From positions 46,265,155-46,329,154 of the forward strand of contig OY720347.1 in NCBI GenBank assembly GCA_963082975.1: a stretch of 64,000 nucleotides of DNA, read 5' to 3'. The DNA is from Labia minor. Taxonomy: Eukaryota; Arthropoda; Insecta; Dermaptera; Spongiphoridae. A program made the position numbers and the translations under genes. The notes under the pieces are model-generated. The model worked only from the letters and a program-made list of their open reading frames with translations. It did not search any database and had not been told where the DNA came from. This document shows positions 24,907 to 37,440 of this stretch, piece after piece; the stretch's first letter is position 1, and each line of letters starts with the position of its first letter.

Positions 24907-25848
24907 GTAAGCAATATTAATTCACCTTTCTATTTTATATTCTTTATATATTGTAATAAATTGATAACTTCCCAAATATGAATATTTTTAAAGTCATTTT
25001 CGAATTTAAATTTATTATTTAGTAAAATTTAGGTGTTATCTTATTCACAAAGCAATTATAACGAATAAAAATTTTAATTTTTATTATTTTTTTAATTCAA
25101 TGGATTATATTTAATTTTTTTTTACAATAATTCAACTGTTTCAATTTTAACCGCATCAAAAGTTTAAATTTCAGTGAAATCAAATTTTATTGATATTATT
25201 ATGTAATTAATATACCTACCATCTGATTTATATGATACTTGTTTTACAAGATTTCGCTTTTACACGGATTTCAATAATTAGCTATATACGTTAATAACAG
25301 GTATAGAATAGAAATTCACCGTGTTGTTAAATATATTAGGGAAATCACCCAAGTACATATTTATATTTTACAAACAATTAAATAAAAATTATATTATTAA
25401 TAAAATAAAATTTTTTGATTATTTAGTATTCAATTCTTTAGAAAAATTCACAATAATTAATAATTACCTACATATATTTGTTATTTTATGCATTCAAGAT
25501 ATCATTTGTAAAGAAATGAAAATAACAATGTCGGTTATGTGTAGATCAGTGGAAATAGGGGAATAGGTGTAGATTTAACTTAAAATTTTACTTTAAAAAT
25601 TTTAATAGTTATGTTAACTTTAAAAATATGAAACTTGATGGGAATATTTTTTTAATTAAAATCTCAGTGATGGTGAATATGATAAATTTGATACGCATTT
25701 CAATTGTACTTACTCTCAACTCAACTTTAGAAATAAAAACTTTTGATGATAGAAAATTATATTTGATGTAAATTTTCTCAAAACACTAAATTTTATTGAA
25801 TTGATGTTAATTTGATTGTTAAATAAATTAAATAAATTATAGTTTAAT

Positions 25849-26018
25849 CAGCACCGGATAAAGGGGCGGGCAAGGCGAACGACTGCTAGGTGCGCCAAAT
25901 TTTGAGGAGCGCCGATATAAACATAAAAAATTTTTTTACATTATTTAAAAAATATTTTGTATGAAAGGGTATCAAATTTTGTTTTGCCCGGCCCCTCAAA
26001 ACCCTAGAACTGGCCCTG
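25849..26018. mobile_element. Small hAT-like MITE
   Basis: About 170 bp with GC-rich ends: left CAGCACCGG...GGGGCGGGC, right (inverted) CAGGGCCAG...GGGGCCGGGC. The flanking duplication is imperfect. Non-coding. Confidence 0.6.
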
Positions 26019-28202
26019 TGTTAATAAAGAAAGAAACGTATCTATTTTTTTGCACAATGTATTTTAGAATAAAAAATAAAAATTTAAAAAGACATTATAA
26101 ATTTGAATTTATGAAATTAATAGAATGAACATAGGTTGAAAAATTTTGTTTATATTTAATCTTAAAAAAAATCGAGAGTATTTTTCAATTAAAATCTTTT
26201 ATATCTAAAAGCCTAAGAATACAATTTTTTCACAATTTCAAATGGGAGTTGAATGAAATTATTATAATGGTACAAATATATTAGAACATTTTGAATCTAA
26301 AAAAATGTAGTTGATGTTAATATATAAAAAGTTCAGGAACATACAATATTCAAATTTTCTAATTTTTTTTTTAAGTAATATGAAAAAATTTACAACACAT
26401 TGAATAATCCATTAAAAACACATATTGATATAATTAATTTATTAATAAATTAACTAAGTATTATATAACATTAAAAATAAAATTATTTGAAATATATATA
26501 TAATTATTTGCATAAAGTACTTATCTCTAACTTTATTTAAGTATTAAAGTCCAAATTTCATCATATTACCTTAATAAGATGAGTTAGCAAATGATAAAAA
26601 AAAAGAATTATTGTAATCTAATATGGATTACAATTATATCTATAATTTTCATAAAAAGATTATATCAATTATTATATCAATTATTTTATTAAATTGATAA
26701 TTCATATTGGAATAGATTTAAGATATGGTATAAGTATTGAAATAAGTACTTCAACTCAATAAACACATTCATTCATTAAAACAATTTAAATTACAATAAA
26801 TTTTCGAAAAGCGTTTGTCATATTATTTTTGCCATTAAAGAATCATTTAGAGAATTTTTAAAGTACAAATTAATAAATTATCATAATTTGATTTGATTTG
26901 ATTCTATGGTCAAATATGTCTTTGTAATTGAAAAAATTACTAGATTCAAGGTTCTATTTGAAAAAGATATCATTTATCATCTTTATTTTCTGGAAAATGT
27001 AAAATTAAATCAAATAAATCTTATCATATAGACTCATTTAATAATTTTGTATGCTAATTTAAAGAATATAAGTAAATTAGTATTCTAATCTGATAAATTA
27101 ATAGATAAAATTTACTAATATTTTTTTAAGATTAATCAATAAACACTTATAGATGTTTTTTTAGAAAATAATCTGATAAATGATACTTTAAAATATTTAA
27201 GTGTAAATTGAGGAAGGTTTATTTAAATTTTAAATAAAATTTTAAATTAAATTTTGAATATTTGTTAATTTTCTAGTCTTTTTGTAACATTTTATTAAAT
27301 TAAATTAAAATAAAATAAATTAAAAAAAAATTATGATCAAATAAATAAAATTAAATTAAAAAAATTAAATGAAGGTTTTAATATAATTAAAAAATAATAA
27401 AATAAAACCTTATAATGTACTGATTTTCAACAAAATACTATTAACCACTGCTGAAGAATAAATTTAAATTTTTGGAAATAAAAAAAATTAAAATGTAGAA
27501 AAAATGTATTTATAATCTAAATTATATATAAAGAAATTTAAATATATACAGATTATTTCTAAACAAAGCTAGAATACCCGTTTTTCCAAGATATTTAACT
27601 CGAATGAAAAATTAATCATTCTTTAAAAAAATTAATTTCTTATATAAAACATTAAAGTTCTGCAAATTATTCTATTAATAAAAAATTATTATAAAATTTT
27701 AGTATTCATATTAGCTTTATTACTTTATCTACCGTGAAATTCAAATCATATGGGATAATATACTAATATCAGATATCATATCAGACCAATTGAACCACTA
27801 TAAATTCATACTAAATTGTTAATATAAATTTATTAATATACTTATATGATAATTTTTAAAGAAATCTATATTTTTTAAATTATTAAAATATGTTTGGATA
27901 ATAATAATAAATAAAATAAATAATTTAGAAGTTAAATCAATAATTCTGAAACTTGGCTAGATCAAAATAAAAATCATTACTTTAAAAATATGATAGAAAA
28001 TGTTTGCTTAAAATCTAAAATATATTATTAATTAATAAATGGTTCAAAAATGATATACCTTTGTGCAATTTAAAGGTAAATTTGGATTGTATTGAAAAAT
28101 CGTTTATATATAAAACTAATTTAGTTAGATATTATAATAATAAAAATAATATGAAACACAACGTTGATAGAATTATATTATGATTAATTTAATTTATAGA
28201 TA

Positions 28203-31200
28203 ATGAAGATTCTTTACAATTTTGTGGGTCTTCTTCTGTTGTGCAAATGTCTACATGGAGGGCCAATCAACAATCAAAAAACAGATCTTAATTATCCTGA
28301 GCTGATATTCGATTATTATCTTAAGATAACTGAGATAGATTTAAAAGCTAAAACTTTTAAGGGTAATTTGGATCTGTCATTTCAAATAACTTCCGATAAA
28401 GCTACAGTGAATTTAAATGCCAATGATATAAAACTCGATACTGCTAATCAAATAACATATACGGAAATGGATTGTACAGAGGATGAAAATAAAGACTTTT
28501 GTACTGAAATCTGTACAGATTTTGAATCAAGAGATATTTGTCAAAACTTGTATTGCAAGGATCCTAAAGATCCTAAATGCAACATTATTTCATATTGCGG
28601 TGCAAATAAGGATTCAGAACCATGTAAAGGCCTTTGTTGTCTTAAAGATATAGACACTGGAGATTTATGTAAGGACTGTACATGTAAAGATGATGCAGAG
28701 AATAATCTTTGTGATAGTACACCATCCACGCCACCAATAAAAGATGTTCTCTTAGTACGGAAAGAAAGAAGTATCGTAGAGCCATATGTAAATGGAAATT
28801 TACAAGGAAAGATTGAAAATAACATTCTTACCTTATCAAAAGATGCACCTTTCGACAAGAAAAAATTATATAAAATTACAATTCCATATAAAGGAAATTT
28901 ACAGTCAACCGGAATGAAAGGATTCTATTACAGTGAAGATATCAATAAAACGTAAGTATTTATTTATTAATTTATTTAATTATTCTTTTCTTTATAAAAT
29001 TGATATTTGTAAGTAACATTGACAATGAAATAAAAATGCAAAATTAATTATTTTCCAGTCCTCTTGCTGCCACTCAATTTGAGCCCTATGATGCCAGTTA
29101 TGCCTATCCCTGTGCTAATGAACCAAATTTGAAAGCCCATTTCAAATTAACTGTAACACTTACTGAAGCATTGGCCGGTTATAATGTCATTTCTAATATG
29201 AAAAAGGTTGAAAAAACTTCAGCAGATCCTAAGTAAGTTTAATTATTGACTTATTTCAATAATTTAATATAAACTTTTAATATTTTTTTGTAATGAACTC
29301 AAATAAGTTCTACTTTCTTTGAATTTATTAAAAATTTATTTTTTTATTACAGTATTTTTGAGTTCAACCGCACACCACCCATTTCTAATTATCTAACTGC
29401 CTGGGTAGTTTCTAAATTTGTGTCCACTTCATCTGGTGATTCGAAATACAATGTTTATGCTTCCGAAGATCCTTCGGTAAAAGGAAAAAATGCCTTGGAT
29501 TTCGCTCGAAAAGTAATTTCAAAAATGGGGGAATTTACTGGTATCGATTATTTTAATAATATGGGAATGGAAAAACTGGACCAAGTAGCACTACCGGATT
29601 TCGCTGCTGGTGCGATGGAAAATTGGGGCTTAATCACTTACAGGTAAATCTATCATCAATAGATTTAGATATAATTTTTATACATTACTATACTTATTTC
29701 AGTAAAATATACAAATAAAAGTAAAAAATATTTTTTTTTCTCAAATTAATTTCAAACAGAATTAAAAATTTCAATTTGATTAAAACAACTCTATTATTAA
29801 AACTAAAACATTTACCACTGTTGAAAAAAAAATATTTTACAATAAAAAGAAAAAACTAATGAAAAAAGTTATAATTTAAATTATCAGTAAAAGTTTTATC
29901 AAAATCCATGATACATCGGATAGTCTAAACAATTACCAATGGATTATTTTAAATTATTATTTTCATTGTTACCTCAACTTCCACTTAAGTGTTTTCTTTT
30001 TTAAATTTTCCTAATTAGATATCTACTAATTATTTAAATTATAACTTTTTTTCATTAGTTTTTTCTTTTTATTGTAAAATATTTTTTTTTTATTTCACAA
30101 AAATAGTGTTATTTCAAATTATTAATACACAATTTCAATAAAAATATTTACATTTTTCTACTTTTATTCTAGTTGAGAATGTAGCACATTTAATTATTTG
30201 ACTTATTTTCAATTCTCCAAATAATAAAATTATTCTTAGCAATATAATTATTTATAGAAACTCTTATATATAATTTATTCAATTTTCATTTTATATTTAT
30301 GAACTATTTTAATGATAAATTATCTAGTAAAGTAATTTAGTAAAAATATTTTATTTTGTTGACTGAATAATTTTAAATCAAGTTAACTAATATTATTATA
30401 ACAGATTAATGATCATAATAATAATTATAATAATATTAATGAAAATAATATATAAATAAAAAATAAATAAAAAATTATTTAATTTCAGAGAACGTATGCT
30501 TTTATGGGAAGATACAATATTGACTTCTTCTGCCCTCCAAAGTATTTACACTGTCATTTCTCATGAATTGACTCATCAATGGTTTGGTGACTATGTTAGC
30601 CCTATAAGCTGGGGACAACTTTGGCTTAATGAAGGATTTGCTACCTATTTTGAATATTTCGCTACAAACGAAATCGATGTAAGAAATCTTTGATATATTA
30701 CTTTAGTAAACTTTACAAATTAATCTACTCAGTCCAGTTGATAGATTATAATTTAAAAAGAATAAAAAAATTGATTTTTTGGAGTATAAAAAAAATAAAA
30801 TTAAAACTCTTTCTCTCTCATTTAAATAGCATTGTTTACTTTTTATAACGTTTTTCTTAACTTCACTTGGCGTCTGTCTCTCTGTCTGTTCGCTCTTTTG
30901 ACAAATTGAAATCGATTTTTCATCGACTTTTTATCGAAAATTTCTATAGATATTTCAATGAATCCCTAAAAGGTATAGAAGAAATATAATTGAATTATAA
31001 TTAATTAATTGTAATTAATTAGCGATTAATTACTTTTAGTGACTAACTCCTTTTGTATTGCACCGATTAATTTTTTTTCAACCGATTTTGAAACATAAAT
31101 ATTGATTTCAGGATAGATTTCCATTTTGAATGTATTTAAAAAATTTCATAGCATTAAAATTAATGATGAATTCTTAATAATCAGTTGTATCGCCAATGAG

Positions 31201-34200
31201 GAGGGGTTTCTTCCCCTCAGTTGTATAGAGAAAATATCTTTTTTTTTATAGATTGTATATGTCCCCGATAGAAAGGAAACAAAACAATAGAATAACCTTT
31301 TTTTATGAAGACAATATATATATATATATTTATAAAATATACATTTTGTATATGTATATACATTTATAAAATCTCATATTAATAAAAATTATTTATTTAT
31401 AAATATAATATAATGATTATTCTTCAATAATAACATTTACTTAACATAAATGCATAAAATCAATTTTGTAAGATTTATATTTTTTTTTGTTTTATTCAAT
31501 TTGTAAATTTTCGTATAACTTCATCTTTTCTATTTCTCTTGTTATATTAAATCTAAAAAGAATAAAATAATATAAATATAAAATTTTTTTATAAAATAAC
31601 ATTTTTCAAATGGACTAAAAAAATAAAATAATTTTTCTATAAGCCTGACAAAGTTTATGGATGAATTGCTTCATATTCCTTTATAGAGCTATTATTCATA
31701 TATATACATACATACCACGCTAAAACACTTCATTAACAAGTATCAGTATTTCTTCAAATATGGATTTGATTGATAATATGTAAGTTTAATAAAAATTCTT
31801 TTAAATTTTGATGCATACTTTGATATAAGTATATTACAGTGAAAAATAATAAAATATTAATTTCTTAGCTCTTGAACTATCAATTTTATTGCATGATAAC
31901 AAAATTTGTCAGTTTATGTGTTTAATAAAATTTTTATTATTACAAAAATTTGACTTGATTGTTCATATAAATAAATTAAACTAAATGCGCCAAACATTTT
32001 TAAGTGAATATGAAGCAATTCCTCCATAAACTTTGTCAGGCTTATAAAAAAATTATTTTATTCTTTTTAGTCCATTGGAAAAATGTTATTTTATAAAAAT
32101 TTTTTATATTAATATTTTGTCATTTTATACTGAAAAAAGCGAAATTGTATTAGAAAAATTATTATTATTATATTCTTATTTTACAGACTTCTTTAAAATT
32201 AGAACAACAATTTGTAGCTGATGTAGTTAGAGGAGCCTTTAAAATTGATGGTAAAACAACTGCTCGATCAATGACAATTACAACTCTACCAAATGATCCA
32301 AATGACATTTTTGATTCCGTTTCTTACGATAAAGGTATATTTTATTATTATTATCTTCGTTTAAAGTTACTTTGATTGTTTCTTTTATCACTAGAAATAA
32401 AAATCATAGTTATGGAATCTTATTAAACTTTAATAAACTTGCTTGAAAAGAAAGACTATATATATATATAATTTATTTAATACAAAGTGGAATGTTTTAC
32501 TAATCAAGATTTTGAATTTTTGCTAGTATAAAAAAAAATAGAAAGAACAATTTATTAATATGTATTTTTATTTACATTTTGCTATCATTTAATAACAGAT
32601 ATTTACAAAGGGAAAAATTGGGACCAGATAAAAATTTGATATCGCGTTTACAAGAATTACACTTTATTATAATAAAATATAATACCGCAAAATAAAATGT
32701 GTATTATTTCATGAGTTTCTACTTTGGTGTATGTGAACAAGATAGGTGTTATTTGTTTGTAAATTTTTTGGCTACCTCTTTCAGAATAATATATGGGTCG
32801 ATTGAAAGGAAAATATTTATGGATTTAAAAATAATTTTATCAACAATAAAGGATAACTTGCCGAAATTCAGTAAAGTTTAAAGTAGGCGAATTACACATA
32901 GAGACGGGCCAAAGCGGTAAAAGAAGCATTACTTAGGAATGTTTTGTCTTATTAGGCTAGAAATTTTAAAATTTTTTAAACATAAACATAAATTTTTGTA
33001 AAAATATGTCAATAATCAGGTCAGATTTTAGAAAATTTCTATTCTTCTGACAAGACACTTAAAAAAAAGAAAATTCTACAAAAAAAAAAAACTAAATCAA
33101 TAGTTTGAATTTAAAATTTTGTATGTAGAAATAAATAGAAATTCTATCTAGGATTTTTTTAACTCAATTATTTAACTTTTGTTGTTTGTTTTTTAAAATT
33201 AGTTTTTATTTATGTTGGTTTTATTTTAATAATGATTATATATTTTATTAAGTGTCAGATACTCGTAATTATTTAATTCAAAAGACAATAGTGATTGTTA
33301 AAATAATTAAACGACATTTACACAAAAAACAATAAATATTTATATTTTAGAATTATAAATAAATAATTAAATTCATTTCTTTTGGATATAAATATGGATT
33401 TAAAATATTTTTGTAACTTTTACAGTAGAAGAGTCGTGTATAATTCAAAAAGTTTAATTTATATGTAATGAAAATAATTTATTGTTATACAATACTTCAA
33501 AGATTTTTAATCTTATATCGTATATTGAGGAATATAGTAAAGTTATTTAGAGAAGCTCTGTTAGCGAAATTGCAAAATTATATTAAAAAATAATTAGCAA
33601 AATTGAGAAATTAAAAAAAAAGACAATTCATAAAATTCGAAGTAAAATAACCAGTGCTGTTTTTGTATAAGAACGCAGTGGAACGGCGTTCCACTACCTT
33701 TTTAGACGGATAATATATAATAAATTTACCTCCTTAATTTGGTTTATTTTAATTTAATTAGCGTTCCACTACCTATTTTTTTATAAAAATAGCACTGAAA
33801 ATAACCATAATCAATATAAAATAAAAAATTTAAATTACAAGGTTTATAGATTTATTTGTTATTATTATTATTATTATTATTAATATTAATGAAAGAAAAA
33901 AAGATTAAGTAAGCATAATATTTATTAATTTTTTTAGCTGGGTCAGTCCTTTACATGTTTAAAAACGTTTTAACTGCGGACAAATTTAAAACAGCATTGT
34001 CAAATTATTTAAAAGAGTAAGTCATTATAAATCAGAATATAAAAAAATTCTTATTTTATATATTATATAAATATATCATTTTACAGAAACGCATTTAGAG
34101 TCGGCGATGAAGATAAATTATTTACAAAATTTACAGAAGCTTATGGAAATGCTGCGGTCAATAAAGAATTTTTTTCAAGCTGGACTAATCAAGCTGGATA

Positions 34201-36150
34201 TCCTTTGGTCACCGCTGCAATCAAAGATAAAAAAATTTCTGTAACTCAAGTAAGTCCTAATTTAATATCAAAATAGGGCTTTTATTTAAAGGCAGACACA
34301 AAGAGAACGGATTTCGGCCTTTTGGAATCTTTTTTCAATTTCATTTAATATATTTTTTATTTATTACAACCTACAAAGGTGAAAAATTATGAGGTATACT
34401 TATGTTTGTTTACCACAGAAACGGTATCTTGACGTAGATGCAACAAGAGAAGAAGTATGGCCTATTCCAATAAATGTGAAAACGAAAACAGGTGATGTCA
34501 TAACAAGTATTTTAAAAAAACAAAAAGAGGCTCAGGAAATTACAATACCAGATGATAAATGGAAAGATGGAGATTGGTATTTGATCAATTACAATCAATA
34601 CGGTAAATAATGAACGGAAGAAGTGTTATTAAAAAACTAAATTAAATAAAAATAATAATAATAACTTTACCTATATATTGCAGGTTACTATCGAGTAAAT
34701 TATGAAGCCAACAACTGGAAGAAAGTAGTCGCCCAACTGAAAAGTAAACATGATATTTTCGATCCCTTGACGAGAATTCAATTGGTAGATGATTTATTAG
34801 AATTATCCAAAAAAGGTGAAGTGTCTTATGAACTTAGTTTAGACATGATTTCGTATTTGAAAAAAGAAAAAGAATATGGACCGTGGAGAGCTGCAATTAC
34901 TCAATTAAATGATTTATTTACTAAACTTCCAACCGGAGAAACCAAATCTCTTTTTGGGGTAATTATCCAATTAATTAACTATTCAGGTAGTAAAAATATA
35001 AAATTAAAAACCAATAATATATTGCAATATGTATTTTCAGGCGCATCTTCTAAGTTTAAGGAGCACCATTTATAATGATAAGGGGTTTGATAACAAAGAG
35101 GGTGATTCACTGTTTGATAAAATGTTTAGAAATTTAATTGTGAATTGGGCTTGTTCGCTTGGTAGTAAAGATTGTCAAGATAAATCGAAAAAACTCTTTA
35201 CTGATTATATGAAAGAGGGTAGTGATAAGTAAGAATTTAATAAATTCAATCTTGAACAATTAATATGAATGCCAATATTAATTTCTTGTCTCTTTTAAGA
35301 TCCAAAGTGGATGGAGATCATCGATATATTGTGTTCTGTAATGGACTCAAGAAAGCAAAACAAGAGGTTTGGGATCAAGTTTGGAAATTAGTGACAGCAG
35401 GTAAAAGTTCAGCTGAAATCACAAGTCTTTATAAACCTCTCGGTTGTTCTGAAGATGACAAAATCTTGAATGGGTATTTATATAACATATTTTCTTTTTC
35501 TAACAAAATTAATTTCACTGATCTTGAATAATTATTTCATTATACCATTTCAGATACTTGAGTAAAACACTTTCTGGAGAAATTCGAGAACAGGATCTAA
35601 GTGCTGTATATTCCGCAGTGTATACCAATTCTAAAGGTCTTATCCCCACGATGACATTCATTACTGAGAATTGGGAAAAATTTAACACATTGTAAGTAAT
35701 ATTTTTTTATTTGATTAATTTTTACCGACCGACGATAGTAAGGGTGGTATTGTTTTATTAAATATTTGATAATAATTTCAGGACTACATCTATGTCTGCT
35801 AAGAGTGGGATTATTTCAGGCATTGCTTCACAAATAAATGCCGATAAATTGAATGATGAGGTTAGTTTACTTTTTTACATTATATTCATTTTAATTATTT
35901 TTACTAACATAATCTTCTTAAATTTCAGTTCAAAAAACTTTTAGCTAAATTAGATAAAACTGCAGATAAAGATTTAATAGATGCATCTACTGCTATTGTT
36001 AATTCAAATTTAGCTTGGAATAAAAATCAACTTCCAAAATTAAACAAATGGGTTAAAGACCATCTCAATAATGCGTCACCACAAGTCGTCGGAATGCCTA
36101 TCTTACTTTTAATTTTCATTGCTTCATTTAACTATTTTATTAATAATTAA
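28203..36150 (+). CDS. Gene B: complete GPI-anchored aminopeptidase N with Cys-rich insert
   Basis: M1 zinc aminopeptidase, 1017 residues. Exons: 28203-28951, 29059-29232, 29353-29643, 30489-30678, 32187-32334, 33938-34016, 34087-34249, 34419-34602, 34684-34958, 35041-35228, 35300-35473, 35554-35691, 35782-35860, 35929-36150. Phases agree throughout. Residues 1-19 form a signal peptide ([13 protein letters not shown]...). The N-terminal beta domain (about 28-270) is split by a 14-Cys insert at 91-170. FEPYDA and CANEP correspond to the family's conserved FEPTDA and CFDEP. GAMEN is at 394-398, the zinc site at H430, H434 and E453 with catalytic E431, and the catalytic Tyr near 515 (SYDK). The beta-sandwich is in exon 8, the ERAP1-like helical domain in exons 9-14, and the hydrophobic GPI tail is [15 protein letters not shown] with omega candidates at 991-994. 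It is probably a gut or epithelial surface exopeptidase. AATAAA at 36255. Introns 4, 5 and 12 contain insertions. Confidence 0.95.
28473..28712 (+). other. Gene B cysteine-rich insertion domain
   Basis: Residues 91-170 hold 14 cysteines, at 91, 100, 104, 113, 118, 126, 132, 141, 145, 146, 156, 159, 161 and 170. The segment interrupts the N-terminal beta domain between LNANDIKLD and KDVLLVRKE, where ordinary M1 enzymes have a short loop. An even cysteine count in a secreted protein suggests up to seven disulfides. I do not recognise the cysteine pattern as a named domain. Gene C has all 14 with identical spacing. Confidence 0.85.
30489..30678 (+). other. Gene B exon 4: M1 zinc-binding site
   Basis: Acceptor tttcag|agaac, donor cgat|gtaaga. 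[11 protein letters not shown] and [13 protein letters not shown] give HEXXH-X18-E with every catalytic residue present. Confidence 0.95.
30838..32110 (+). mobile_element. Foldback composite repeat (R5), copy 3, in gene B intron 4
   Basis: Body from about 30838 (cacttggcgtctgtctc) and foldback segment about 31590-32110 (ctataagcctgacaaag and its inverse). It ends about 75 bp before exon 5 and is in the same orientation as the gene. It accounts for most of intron 4. Confidence 0.7.
33652..33797. mobile_element. 146-bp hAT MITE in gene B intron 5
   Basis: Ends CAGTGCTGTTTTT and AAAAATAGCACTG, with a perfect 8-bp target duplication aaaataac at 33644-33651 and 33798-33805. A subterminal gcgttccactacc motif occurs twice in the same orientation. 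Confidence 0.88.
35724..35752 (+). repeat. 29-bp solo R1 end in gene B intron 12
   Basis: ACCGACCGACG...GGTATTG with one mismatch to the R1 consensus, flanked by T5 on the left and T4 on the right. Gene A's homologous intron reads gattaattcttttattaaa and lacks it, so the insertion is polarised and the target duplication is about TTTT. Confidence 0.85.
35929..36150 (+). other. Gene B last exon with GPI-anchor signal
   Basis: Acceptor tttcag|ttcaaa, stop TAA 36148-36150. NNASPQVVG is followed by a 15-residue hydrophobic run and a short INN end, the usual form of a GPI attachment signal in insect APNs. Confidence 0.88.
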
Positions 36151-36749
36151 TAATGGCAATTATAATAATCTTAAATTATTTCTTCTTAATTCCATTTCAT
36201 TCATCTTTTCTTTTTTATTAAAAAAGATAAACATTTACATATTAATATACATATAATAAATACATACATATTAATTCTAAATCTAATATTAAAAATAATT
36301 TTTGATATAAATTTTATTTTTAAATAAATCAATATTATATGTTATATCACATTTTAAAATATATAAACATCAAACATATGTATATAATTTATGAATATTT
36401 AAATTAAAATTTAATTTGATATATCGCCTTATTTCTTTTGATTTAGTTTAATATAACACTTTCTTGTCCCCATTTCCAGAAATGAGAATAAACACCATAA
36501 TCCACCATTTTAAGATATAAATAAAATTTATAACATTGGCATCATTTCCTGCCTTTCTGAATATATTTGTATCATATTTTTCGGTCTCATCAAAAACATG
36601 TATATCCCATCGGAGTACCTAAATTAATTGTTAAAATTCAATGTTTTGCATAGGTTACTCATGTTACATGATGACCTGAACAATATTTGATATCTAAACG
36701 CTCTCTTCATGGTAGATATCACAAGTCATTATTCAAAAATATTTTCTTT
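36151..36749. other. Intergenic, no gene seen
   Basis: Downstream region of gene B, AT-rich, with a possible poly(A) signal at 36255-36260. Nothing else recognised. Confidence 0.5.
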
Positions 36750-37310
36750 ATATTTTTAATAGATTCTTCGAATGCCTATCCATTAATGGATGTTCGCGAC
36801 CACATGTTCCATTTCCTCTCGGTTCCTCGATACGTGAATCAGGTCTTGCACCGTACTTATCCCCGTCCATTGTCTCACATTGCGCAGCCAAGACAGTCTC
36901 CTTCTCCCAACTGCTCTCCCGCCTTCGATCTTTCCTCTATAACCAGTTGTAATAATTGGTATTTAGTGTTGCGCATAATGTGGCCTAAGTATGCAGTTTT
37001 CTTCTTTTTAATTAATTTTAGCAGTTGTCGTTCTCCGCCAATTCTTCTGTGGACTTCCTCATTCGTTATTCGTGCTGTCCATGGAATCTTGAGCATTCTA
37101 CGGTACAGCCACAATTCAAAGGCTTCTATTTTGTTCATGTTACTAATTTTTAAAGTCCAGCTCTCCATCCCAAATCCGTTAATAGCACTGCACGACCCTC
37201 ATCCTAAGGCCCACATCAAATTCCGAGCTTGTCATAATATTTCTGAACTTCATGAAGGCAGTCCGGACATTTTCTATTCGGCACTTTATTTCCAGAACCG
37301 ATGTCCAATC
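36750..37310 (-). pseudogene. RTE-like LINE ORF2 C-terminal relic
   Basis: The minus strand reads EFDVGLRM, GMESWTLK, IEAFELWLYRRMLKIPWTA, TNEEVHRRIGGER and TAYLGHIMRN, the conserved C-terminal run of the 'endonuclease-reverse transcriptase' LINEs. The open part is 36875-37168, and broken continuations reach about 36750 and 37310. It is the same kind of element as the LINE at 54.4 kb. It is immediately followed by a plus-strand Helitron/LINE copy. Confidence 0.75.
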
Positions 37311-37440
37311 CTCACAAAGCCACGCCCCGAGATATTTTTCTTATCACAATTAATTTCAAACCCCATCTCTTTTCCTACCTCCATTTATTTTTTTCGCTAT
37401 CTGTAATTGCAATTCCCGAATCTCCTATTATATTTAAGTC

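Larger units (their letters stand above)
22160..28197. other. Long AT-rich upstream region of gene B
   Basis: About 6 kb without a recognisable protein gene. It contains one hAT MITE (25849) and a possible promoter with non-coding exon (24852). A less AT-rich patch at about 23225-23460 is unassigned. The small open frames here look random. Confidence 0.5.

Noticed and set aside
34959-35040. Donor tcag|gtagta near 34985 for exon 9 of gene B (and the matching site in gene A)
   Set aside because: Using it gives an immediate frame break (…KFKEHHL*). The upstream GGG|GTAATT at 34958 joins exon 10 in frame and restores the expected LFxxxLLSLxxxxY family sequence in both genes.
36687-37406. 239-codon plus-strand open frame
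   Set aside because: Antisense shadow of the RTE-like LINE relic, whose recognisable protein is on the minus strand.
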